Below are positions 56,007-64,000 of a stretch of DNA of 64,000 bases, piece by piece (position 1 is the first letter of the stretch; each line of letters starts with the position of its first letter). A program made the translations under genes and the position numbers. This DNA is from Stromatinia cepivora (taxonomy: Eukaryota > Ascomycota > Leotiomycetes > Helotiales > Sclerotiniaceae), in assembly GCA_014898415.1 (NCBI GenBank), contig RCTD01000031.1:620001-684000 (forward strand). Direction: 5' to 3'. Under the pieces are notes generated by a model. It did no database searches, was not told the origin of the DNA, and saw only the letters and a list, made by a program, of their open reading frames with translations.

Positions 56007-59000
56007 TCATGATAGTGCATCTCTGTCATGTTTGAAATAGGCGTGAGGTGGTTCTACTCCTGTAGGCAAATCCTTCGCTTGAGATGAGCGGCGGAAAGCT
56101 TTTGCTCCTGGGGACATTATAAATTGTGTCACCTTCCGGACTACTAGCCTGTTGGCTGGCAATAGCCTCGATTCTCTTTTATCTTCAGTCTCTGATGGAA
56201 GTGGTTGTTGTTCAACATGGCCGCCTGCCACTGACGACGCTTTCGCCTCTTGGCTGTCCGCAAGCTGACCCAAATCTTCTTCGATGGCACTACTTGGTTT
56301 GTCCGAAGATTGAGTCAATTTCACTTCAGACTCAGCTACATCATCGAGAATTTGTTCGGCTCCATTGTCTGGTATTGGTTCAGCTTCCTGTTCAATGATA
56401 TTTTCTTCGCCGACCCGGATCATAGCATCAAATATCCAATTTGGATGGACAGGGGAGTTGACGGCATGCAAACGTCGCTTAAGAATACGGTATATATCCC
56501 CTGTTCTTGAAGTGGTAGCCTCCAAAACCTCTTCATCAATAACATCTTCGTCGGCCGGATCTGCCATCTCGGATTCAGACTCCATAGCATTGGCAACATC
56601 TGCCAAAGAGGTTTCATTGCCACCGGGGGCAGATTCCAAGACTTCACTTAAACGAGCTCTAGCTTGGAATCTGAGCCACCACCTACTTGCCATAATTTGG
56701 TCGACAATGAATCCGGATTTCTTTGTTCGGATGAGGGCATCAGCTGTCATGACTGGGTCTTGCAGTCTCATGTAGCCCATAGTCAAGGCATTCCAAGTGG
56801 CTTGATTAGGTTCCAAACCCTCTTTCTCAATCATGATCTGCAACACCTTTTCGGCTGCACGAGGTTGACGACGTTGCATGAATACATTAAGTAATGTAGT
56901 CCATGTGTGAAGACTTGGGGCTGGTGGCCGGAAACTATCATCTGTATTAACAAACGTATCGTCTGACTCAAAACCGCTGTCGCTCTCATCTGAAATGCTG
57001 GGCAACGTAACGATGTTATTTTCATCATGAGATTGATCAGTCTCAGTAGCCGGTACAGACCGTTCTGGTTTGGAAAGCGGACTTTGCATGTCAGCAATGA
57101 TTTTAAGACAATTGTGCATTGGTGCATCTAGATGGCCTAATCCAACAAGCAAATGATTGTAAATTTGAGACTCCTCCAGTAAGGGGGCGACAATTGGGTT
57201 CTGTGTGGATATCAAGGATTTGAAGTGATCGTAAAATCTTAATAAAGCCTTGTAGTGACGAACGCTCGCAATGTATGCTTTCAGCATCACTATCAGTGTC
57301 ACATGGTTCGGCTCCATCAAAACTTGTTCAACATTATAGTCATAGCTAAATACCGTAGTCTCGGGAACAGCCAGGTCAGGACGGCGCTGATCTTGCTCAG
57401 CCTGAACTGGAGTTTGATAAGTGGTTGCAACCGAGATGTCATCTATATCCTCCACAGCCTTTGTTGACACCGGAGCTAGCGAACTCCCCTCAAAAGTAGG
57501 AATAAGTTGAGCTAATGGTTCAATGTTAAAATTCTTCAAATAAATCGGAATCATTTGTGAGAATGGCGTTTGAAGAGATTTTCTCTCGCTGGGGGATAGC
57601 TTAAAGTACTCCCGTCTGTTTACGCGGAATACTGCGTCTAAGGTATCGGTGACAGTATAATCATTTCCAACGCCGTCTTCATTCATCCAATGCGCCAGTT
57701 TCTCCAGCGCGATATCATCTCCACGAATCTTGGCATCATTTTGCATAATTGAATAAGTGTATGCATCCGCCTTGACTCCATTTTCAATCATCATATCATA
57801 GATTTGCCACGCCGTAACGTGGTCACCAGCCTGAAGTGAATTCTGAATCAGGACGTTGTAGGTAACAATGCTTGGCCTTAGACCGTGATGTAGCATGAAA
57901 TCAAAAAGTTCCGTATCTGTGACTTGAGCATCAGGATCACGATATCTTCTGGCAAGAAGTACAGTGCAAATTTGTGGCCATCTCCCACGGTTCAAATTGA
58001 AGCCTTGTTTAGTTGCCTGCCGAAGGACTTGGAAAGCCAAGTCAGTCTCTCTACACCGTGCAAATCGATAGGTAAATCGTAGTAAACTGTTGCCCGTGAG
58101 ATGTTGTCTTGTTCCTGCTATTACGAGATAGAATGTTCTGAATTCTTTTTGATTCATCATTGATTGTAACAGGTACACTGAGCGCGCACTGAGCCGGAAA
58201 CCGCGAAACTGAAGGTATCGAATACTCTCAAATATCTGTCGAAGATCGTCGGGAGTGAAAGATTCTCGAGTGGATCTGCGCTCTTCTGATCCGAAATAAT
58301 GGGATACTACAAAATCGAGACAATCATTTGCAGCCCAGCGAGGCGGAAAAGATGGTGCTTGATACGTCGCGAGGAGTAACTTGAGAGTAGATGCAGGATA
58401 TTGGTCCATTGATGTAAGTATAAGTTCCTCCCAAACATCAGAACGAATCTCTGCAGGAACTCTACGCCAGATGGTGGCCAAGGCAGCGACATTGTCTTGC
58501 TTGATGAATAGCAATCTCGAGGCCGTAGGAAACTTCGAAACAGCGACCTTACTATACTCTAATTTAGGGTAACCCTTCAAAGCGTCTTCATGTCGCTGAT
58601 TAATGATAGCGAATCGCCAAGACCACATCCGTAACTTCATGATGTTGGCTCCTGTATCTATGTCTACTTTTAAATATTTGGTGGAGAGTTTTGGGAGGCC
58701 TTGCTGCTTCGCCCAAATTTCATATTGTTCATGCAATGCTTGAAACGGCGCATGAATAGTTGCAAAACGTTGAGAGTATAGGCGTTGCCGATCCAAAGAA
58801 ATCTTCCAATGTATAGACGGTAGCCCTTTCGGCCGTCGGAAATTCTCACGGGGAAATCTATATCCGGAAGGTCGTCGAAAAGAATAAGCGCGAAAAAGAA
58901 CAGATTTTCTTGAGGGTCTGGTTTTAATGCGCGTCCCTAGGATTGGCCGTCCCAGTCTTCTTGATCCATCTTTTGTATATCTCTGACGAGGTTTTTTGGA

Positions 59001-59879
59001 TGTGACCGTTTCTGCAGCTGTGACGGGTAGATATGATGAATTGGCATTGTTACTGGACTTTTCAGGTGGTGTGCTGGTTGGAGAAGCAGGTGGTGATACT
59101 GGGCCTGCCAGACTTTCAGTTCGAGCTATGGGCGGAGGTGCGGGCGACGACGATTGTGGAGATGTGGGCTTTGGGTAACCTCGGAGGGAAGAAATGGTGG
59201 AATCTCTGGAGCGACTCGTTTCCGCATCATATGATGGGAGAGTGTCGACTTTGCCTAGAGGAATTCGGCGGGACTTTGATCTTAATCGCAAATGTCGCGT
59301 CTTCGGTACAGTATTCAAATGCAAACGGTGAGATCCAGGTGAAACATCCGGTAAACCATTCGTTTGTAAACTGCGCGCCGCAGAGCCTTCCGTCCCCTCT
59401 GAATATTGATGAGTTGGTGTGACGGTACTTGGCTGAGTCTCCATCCGCGCATTGGACCCAAATTCATGTGGTGCCTTGGACTGACCCTCTGTGGCCAAAC
59501 TATCTTCCCCATTGTTCTCAGATACCCTCCCGAAACCAGGTTTCGAAGAAAAGTGTCTTATAGGGCCACGGACAGAAAGGTCTACGTGGGCAAGGGAAGC
59601 GGAGTTCGTTCGCCGTTTGCTGAATCTGATATATTTTGTGCTGGGTTGCGCTGGAACATTTGTTGATGAATTTCCAAGACGCTTTAATGTTTCTTCCTTC
59701 CCCCCAGCTTTTGCAACTAAAAGCTCATCATCGTCTTGGTTTCGCCCCGTTTTCGTTTTCAGATGAACTCTGGCACTTTTGGAGGGCCATGGTTGGAAGA
59801 CTCTAGGTGCGAGGAATGGAAGAATTGGCAATTCCGATGGCGACCATCGTCTTGATAGAGAGCTATGAAATGGAGGCAT
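56007..59879 (-). CDS. Large mitochondrial pentatricopeptide-repeat (PPR) protein
   Basis: An uninterrupted frame of 1290 residues. The N-terminus is basic, Ser/Pro-rich and lacks acidic residues (MPPFHSSLSRRWSPSELPIL), fitting a mitochondrial presequence. A long disordered part reaches about residue 330. Helical repeats follow, with clear PPR units near residue 665 (RPSIVTYNVLIQNSLQAGD, TAWQIYDMMIENGVKADAYT), 858 (EPNHVTLIVMLKAYIASVRH) and 986 (LHTWTTLLNVFMQRRQPRAA, EPNQATWNALTMGYMRLQDP). PPR proteins bind single-stranded organelle RNA and control its stability, processing or translation. Which mitochondrial transcript this one serves cannot be read from the sequence. Its start lies 292 bases from the divergent start of CWF18. 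Confidence 0.88.
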   Translation of the reverse strand: MPPFHSSLSRRWSPSELPILPFLAPRVFQPWPSKSARVHLKTKTGRNQDDDELLVAKAGGKEETLKRLGNSSTNVPAQPSTKYIRFSKRRTNSASLAHVDLSVRGPIRHFSSKPGFGRVSENNGEDSLATEGQSKAPHEFGSNARMETQPSTVTPTHQYSEGTEGSAARSLQTNGLPDVSPGSHRLHLNTVPKTRHLRLRSKSRRIPLGKVDTLPSYDAETSRSRDSTISSLRGYPKPTSPQSSSPAPPPIARTESLAGPVSPPASPTSTPPEKSSNNANSSYLPVTAAETVTSKKPRQRYTKDGSRRLGRPILGTRIKTRPSRKSVLFRAYSFRRPSGYRFPRENFRRPKGLPSIHWKISLDRQRLYSQRFATIHAPFQALHEQYEIWAKQQGLPKLSTKYLKVDIDTGANIMKLRMWSWRFAIINQRHEDALKGYPKLEYSKVAVSKFPTASRLLFIKQDNVAALATIWRRVPAEIRSDVWEELILTSMDQYPASTLKLLLATYQAPSFPPRWAANDCLDFVVSHYFGSEERRSTRESFTPDDLRQIFESIRYLQFRGFRLSARSVYLLQSMMNQKEFRTFYLVIAGTRQHLTGNSLLRFTYRFARCRETDLAFQVLRQATKQGFNLNRGRWPQICTVLLARRYRDPDAQVTDTELFDFMLHHGLRPSIVTYNVLIQNSLQAGDHVTAWQIYDMMIENGVKADAYTYSIMQNDAKIRGDDIALEKLAHWMNEDGVGNDYTVTDTLDAVFRVNRREYFKLSPSERKSLQTPFSQMIPIYLKNFNIEPLAQLIPTFEGSSLAPVSTKAVEDIDDISVATTYQTPVQAEQDQRRPDLAVPETTVFSYDYNVEQVLMEPNHVTLIVMLKAYIASVRHYKALLRFYDHFKSLISTQNPIVAPLLEESQIYNHLLVGLGHLDAPMHNCLKIIADMQSPLSKPERSVPATETDQSHDENNIVTLPSISDESDSGFESDDTFVNTDDSFRPPAPSLHTWTTLLNVFMQRRQPRAAEKVLQIMIEKEGLEPNQATWNALTMGYMRLQDPVMTADALIRTKKSGFIVDQIMASRWWLRFQARARLSEVLESAPGGNETSLADVANAMESESEMADPADEDVIDEEVLEATTSRTGDIYRILKRRLHAVNSPVHPNWIFDAMIRVGEENIIEQEAEPIPDNGAEQILDDVAESEVKLTQSSDKPSSAIEEDLGQLADSQEAKASSVAGGHVEQQPLPSETEDKRESRLLPANRLVVRKVTQFIMSPGAKAFRRSSQAKDLPTGVEPPHAYFKHDRDALS

Positions 59880-60171
59880 CAGCTGCCAGCATGCATTTTC
59901 TAATCCATTGACTGACGCCTTGTATTGACAGCGAGGGCAGCTTCACTTCGAAAATTGGCGACCCGGAAAAAAAATTAAGGTTTATCTTAGTGGCAGGGGT
60001 GAGACCAGGCTGAGATTACAAGGAGCCAATCAGATCGCGCATTGGAACTTCAAGATCTCTCCCTGCTGTGGATTTCTCTAACTTGAACTTGTTAATTTTC
60101 GATAGCTGGAACATACAAAAATTGCCGTTTCAGCTACACGCCTAATTTATAACATCTCATAAACCCAGGCG
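59880..60171. promoter_or_regulatory. Shared divergent promoter, PPR gene / CWF18
   Basis: 292 bases between two divergent start codons. An AAAAAAAATTAAGG stretch lies near 59970. No specific site is identified. Confidence 0.45.
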
Positions 60172-60798
60172 ATGTCATCTTCACATGCCACCCTCGGCGC
60201 CGCAGCAGATGAGCGCAAAGCGCGACTTGCAAAACTCAAATCTCTGAAAAGAAAGCAACCAGCCGACGAAATCGTAGCACCAGAATCCACACGCTCGCCC
60301 TCACCACCAGCCTCCCCTGACGTCGCAAAACTACACCTCTCAGGACGAAACTACGATGCTGAAGCCAAAGGCCCCAAGCTTGGTTTTGAGGCCCCTCCCA
60401 CATTAGCGCTTGAGAAACCTACACTTGAGCAGCAAGCTGCAGAGGTCGAGAAGGAAATTAGGAAGAAGGCGGAGGAAGAGGAACAGGATGATAAGGGGGT
60501 GGATCTATTCAAATTACAGCCTAAGAAACCTAATTGGGACTTGAAGAGGGATTTGGAAAAGAAATTGGAGGTTCTAAATGTACGGACGGAGAATGCGATC
60601 GCAAAGCTAGTGAGGGAACGAATTGAAAGTGCACAAAAGGCGGCTAGGATGAAGGATGGGAAGGGCGCAATAAATGCAAGTGAGGATGGAGAGGAGATGG
60701 GGATGGAAGGTGTTGCTTTGGTGGAGGGAGTTAAGCTACGGGAAAAGGAAGAGGAAGAAGAAGAACGAAGGGAAAAAGAGGATGAAGATCTACAATGA
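60172..60798 (+). CDS. CWF18: Pre-mRNA splicing factor, Cwf18/CCDC12 family
   Basis: A single frame of 208 residues. It opens ADERKARLAKLKSLKRKQ, a basic helix seen at the start of Cwf18 proteins. The signature stretch KLHLSGRNYDAEAKGPKLGF follows, then the coiled coil LEQQAAEVEKEIRKKAEEEE, and finally KGVDLFKLQPKKPNWDLKRD and LEKKLEVLNVRTENAIAKLV. Cwf18 (CCDC12 in animals) is a component of the Prp19/Cdc5-associated complex in the activated spliceosome. The last 40 residues are Glu/Lys-rich low complexity. No intron is needed. It converges with the zinc-knuckle gene, 173 bases away. Confidence 0.9.
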   Translation: MSSSHATLGAAADERKARLAKLKSLKRKQPADEIVAPESTRSPSPPASPDVAKLHLSGRNYDAEAKGPKLGFEAPPTLALEKPTLEQQAAEVEKEIRKKAEEEEQDDKGVDLFKLQPKKPNWDLKRDLEKKLEVLNVRTENAIAKLVRERIESAQKAARMKDGKGAINASEDGEEMGMEGVALVEGVKLREKEEEEEERREKEDEDLQ

Positions 60799-60971
60799 GA
60801 TCAACCCCGAGATTTCTTAATCCGATTGTACAAAAGGCGTTTTTTTCGTAATAGGCATACTACGAGGCGTATGGGCGTCTTAAAATTTTAATATGGATAC
60901 AAAAATGGCAGATAGCCAAAGGGTATTTCTCAACCACGCAACCATTCTCGGCCTCTCCTTGTCCCTTTTGG

Positions 60972-62122
60972 TCACCGACCCGTATTCATCGCTTGCGTAA
61001 GCGCTAGCCTCTTACTGAAAGGGCTCATACTCCTCTCTCTCAGTGGGGGTGGAGCACGAGTTTCGGAAGATGTGAAAGATTCCCTATGCTCTTCCTTGAC
61101 CCGAGGCTCATCAAACCGTCTCCTATCATTCGAAAAGTTTCTTCTGCCTCTATAGGGACTTCGACTTTCAGTTCTTCTCCCACGCACCTCAGGGCTTCGG
61201 TCGTTGAATCTCTTTCTCGTACTTCGGCTATTTGTCCTTTCTCTCGAATTTCTGATGTCTTCTTCTCTAGAACTGTATGAGTCTATGGAAGAGGATGTAT
61301 CTCTTCTCCGCTTCGTTCCCGAGTTCCGTATGTCTTGTCGAGATGGTGGTGGTGACGGGGAGATGCTGGGGGTTCTACGCTTGTGTTGACTGGAGGCTGG
61401 TCGGGGTGGTGAATGTGACTGTCTGGAATTGTATGAATCGGATGCGCGCCGAGCTTGTCTTGGTGAAGGCGAACGTGTCATATCTGTAGATATTGTCGAG
61501 ACCGATGCTGAAGAAACTGACCGTCTCCGCTTGGAAGCTCCCATTTCCAAGTCCTCATTTTGTCTCTCACGTTTGCGGCCTCTTTCCTGGTCCACTTTCG
61601 CAAGTTGCTCATCAGCAATGCCCTTCCTATCGTAAGCAGTCAGCACAAGTTTCTAGCCCCCCTGTAGACTAAAGTTTTGACAAATGCGCAATGTCGTAAT
61701 GCGCCCCCAATATGCGATGCCCCAATTGACACCCACCCAGAAGTTAGAGCCTAGTAACATCCTTCTAACAGTATCTGGGAGCCATCGGGGGCAAAGAAGG
61801 AAGAGTGACCATGCGGGCGTAGTTGAGCAGAAACACGTACTTTTTCAAAAGATCTTGTGGTACATCACTTGTCAATTTTGGAACAAGCTTGGGATTGGAA
61901 AGTTGTTGTGTACGAGAGGGTCGGGAGACATATGGACGTTCCTGCGCATTCGCTTTGCATTCATAACTATAGTGTCGTAACGAATAGTTAGCTATGAGGA
62001 TTCATACTAATTTAGAAGTTGAACATATCTTTCTTTAGACATTTTTGGCACGTAGTTGAAGCAGATGCCCTTGAAGGACCCCCAATAGCAGCAGGCCTAT
62101 TGATGCCATGGTAGCGATTCAT
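60972..62122 (-). CDS. CCHC zinc-knuckle protein with Arg/Ser-rich tail (ZCCHC10-like), needing an AT-AC intron
   Basis: Exons 62122-62029, 61976-61841 and 61626-60972 give 294 residues. Exon 1 opens MNRYHGINRPAAIGGPSRAS and ends inside the zinc knuckle, CQKCLKK. The knuckle CQKCLKKGHYSYEC (Cys-x2-Cys-x4-His-x4-Cys) is restored only if the intervening 52 nt, beginning ATATGT and ending TTAC, is removed; GCTAAC lies 11 bases before that end. Intron 2 (214 nt) has a GTACGT donor and GATAG end. It joins VPQDLLKK to KGIADEQLAKVDQERGRKRE. The rest is an RS-like tail (RRSVSSASVSTIS, RSPSPRQARRAS, RRTESRSPYRGRR) typical of splicing-associated proteins. A role in RNA binding or splicing is likely but unproven. 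Confidence 0.83.
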
Positions 62123-63157
62123 AATATCGGTGTCTTGCTTGGTGATATTGTAGTGTTAACAAACAAGTAGTTGAAGAAGTACTTTGGATTTGTAGAATGA
62201 ATTTGTGTGCTGCTAATCCTGGAGGACTAAATTGGGGACTTTTGGAGCTTCAAATGAGCTTCCACCTGAGTATGTGTAATATAGAACCTATTTAATTGAC
62301 CTCATCCGTGGACTGTTTCTACAACACCAATAGGATAATTCAGGAAAAGGAGTTCAGCAAACAAAGTAGAGTTTGCCTAGGTACCTAGAAATATTTTGGG
62401 TAAAATACCAAGATATATTGTGGTAATGTAATATTGTGTTTTTATGAATATTTCTTCTTATCATCAATGATTATCACGTCAATCAATCAAGATCATCTTT
62501 TACTACTAATATAACCCCACTTTAAATTCAGGATTCCCGCTAAAGAATTCTCGGGGCAGCCTTAGCCTTAAACTTCTTGTGTGAATGTCCACCCACTGGG
62601 CCAGCACAATCAATCAATCAATCTCTTGATTTGATTTCCCTACTGACGATGCACCTTGGAGATTTTTGAAATCTCCTATGTGAACATCACTTTTATCCCG
62701 ACATACCACGAGATAACGAGATACGAGATACCCAAAATACCAAATACCCAGCAAACTCTTACAGTATCTTGATACGATATTGTGATTTATTTGGGTGGAA
62801 TTAGTTTGCCGGTAATAGGAGTATCGGCGTATCAATTATCTTTGAAGGAAGTGGGTTGTACCAAAAACCACATCAGGACTTCCACCAGTCAATTCGGTAC
62901 TGGAAACGAATACTCTAAAAGAACGAAAACTTTCAATCCAAATTATTATTTTACAAAAGCTTGTCTGCAACGACAATGACTAGATGTCACTTCTTTTCAT
63001 TGAACGCTTTTGTTAATCTACTCCCTTAATCTACATCACTTCAAAAGTATTTACTCTTCAACGGCTCCTCCACCAACTTGCGATTTCGACATTGTCCAAT
63101 CTGGACATATACGCTCATTTCCGCGATTTGATTTACTATTAAAGTATACTCTTCATC
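62123..63157. promoter_or_regulatory. Divergent intergenic region
   Basis: It lies between the zinc-knuckle gene and the gene at the right edge, and should hold both promoters. It contains CAATCAATCAATCAATC near 62610 and ACGAGATACGAGATACC near 62715. No gene is seen. Confidence 0.45.
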
Positions 63158-64000
63158 ATGGCTACTGCGCCAATGACGACAGACCCCTCGAGGCTGTCAT
63201 TCGCAAAGGTGCGCAAATCTCCCTCAGACCACTTGGTGACTTGTCACCGGTGGACTTATGGATTCACTATCATGTCTAAGTGCTTTGCTAACAAGATTGA
63301 TCATAGGTTGCTGCCTCAGCTGGAAAGGATAATGTAGCTCTCGCTTCTTTCGCAAAAATTGCTGCCTCTTCAACTGCTGTACGAGATACGAAGCCTGAGA
63401 ATATAGCTCCAACTGCACATGAGAATAAAAATACAGACAGGCCCAGTGCTACAAGCAATGATATTGGCATGACCACTCTCAAGGAAACGATCGCGGCGAC
63501 AAACGATCAAACTTCAAAGAACGGGACGGTTGCAGAGAGCAAACCTATGGTTGTTAGGAAGGAACCTGATTTGGCGGATACAGTCAAAGCGATGCATATC
63601 CGTGATATTACACCAAGTCTTGTTGTCAATGGTTCTGGGATAGCACCCGCTACCCACAAACGAGATTTGGGAGAAGGTTTTCCCGACGATCCATTTCAGA
63701 GAACAGAATCCGGGTCCGATCTGGGTACGAAGCCTCCAAGCTTGGATGGAAAGAGCATTACTTCAGGTACAACGTTCGCTTTGGATGAGAAGGAGTCCTT
63801 GCGCCCCGATGATAGCGCAAGCGTTAAAGCAGCTGAAGATGATGATACATTTTCGGGTCGCGGTTCCATCGTTGCCGGCTCTAGGATTGGGTCTGAAGCA
63901 GCTGCAAGAGCTTATCGTGCTCAATTTTATGAGGCCCCTGATCGACGTAGTATCCAACTCATGCAGGAGCGCCAAACCCAGGGCATTGTTACTCCCCAAA
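63158..64000 (+). CDS. 5' part of an unrecognised gene, truncated by the window edge
   Basis: Exon 1 (63158-63208) encodes MATAPMTTDPSRLSFAK. A 98-nt intron (GTGCGC donor, GCTAAC branch, CATAG acceptor) leads in phase 0 to exon 2 from 63307, which stays open to the window end: at least 248 residues. The visible part is Ser/Ala/Asp-rich and mostly disordered, with VAASAGKDNVALASFAKIAA, DDDTFSGRGSIVAGSRIG, then SEAAARAYRAQFYEAPDRRS and IQLMQERQTQGIVTPQ at the edge. I do not recognise the family. The conserved-looking motif at the edge suggests that the folded domain lies beyond the window. Confidence 0.75.

Overview
This window is nuclear DNA of a filamentous ascomycete (Pezizomycotina). Genes lie on both strands at moderate density. 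They are cut by many short introns (about 47-215 nt) with GTRNGT donors and CTAAC-type branch points. The products include a septin, LST8, a Kre9-like wall protein, GH35 and GH12-like secreted proteins and small GPI-anchored wall proteins. Gene style and several lineage-typical proteins suggest Leotiomycetes, perhaps a Botrytis/Sclerotinia relative, but the order is an inference. I rebuilt 25 protein-coding genes by joining exons; the last one runs off the right edge. No rRNA, tRNA, CRISPR array or secondary-metabolite cluster was seen.

Layout. 1-24 kb is gene-poor. It holds a GH12-like GPI protein, a 404-bp non-autonomous hAT-like element, a Kre9-like membrane protein, an Arg/Asp-rich membrane protein with a PPxY motif, a 9-exon GH35 beta-galactosidase, a large chromodomain-like protein and an acidic low-complexity protein, all separated by long AT-rich spacers. 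24-35 kb has a small SED1/CCG-6-like wall protein, a Gln-rich nuclear-type protein, the TOR subunit LST8, a four-pass membrane protein and a SERF/4F5 protein. 36-42 kb is a compact housekeeping block: guanylate kinase, septin CDC10, mitochondrial ribosomal protein bL32m and SKI8. 43-46 kb carries two secreted proteins, a Cys-poor CFEM-like protein and a cupredoxin. 47-64 kb is again compact: an SMN orthologue, AXL2, the methyltransferase EFM6, the bisphosphatase SHB17, a large PPR protein, the splicing factor CWF18, a zinc-knuckle protein and the start of an unrecognised gene.

The genes do not form one pathway, although RNA biology recurs (SMN, CWF18, zinc knuckle, SKI8, PPR). No new multi-gene system is evident. 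The most unusual content is in gene structure. SHB17 needs a 2-nt micro-exon to rebuild its RHGE motif. The zinc-knuckle gene needs an AT-AC intron with U2-type signals to rebuild its CCHC motif. SKI8 has its start ATG alone in an exon. GUK1 has a 7-nt first coding exon. The four-pass membrane protein uses a GC-AG intron. Several introns in LST8 and the Gln-rich gene are multiples of three without stops, so simple ORF calling reads through them.
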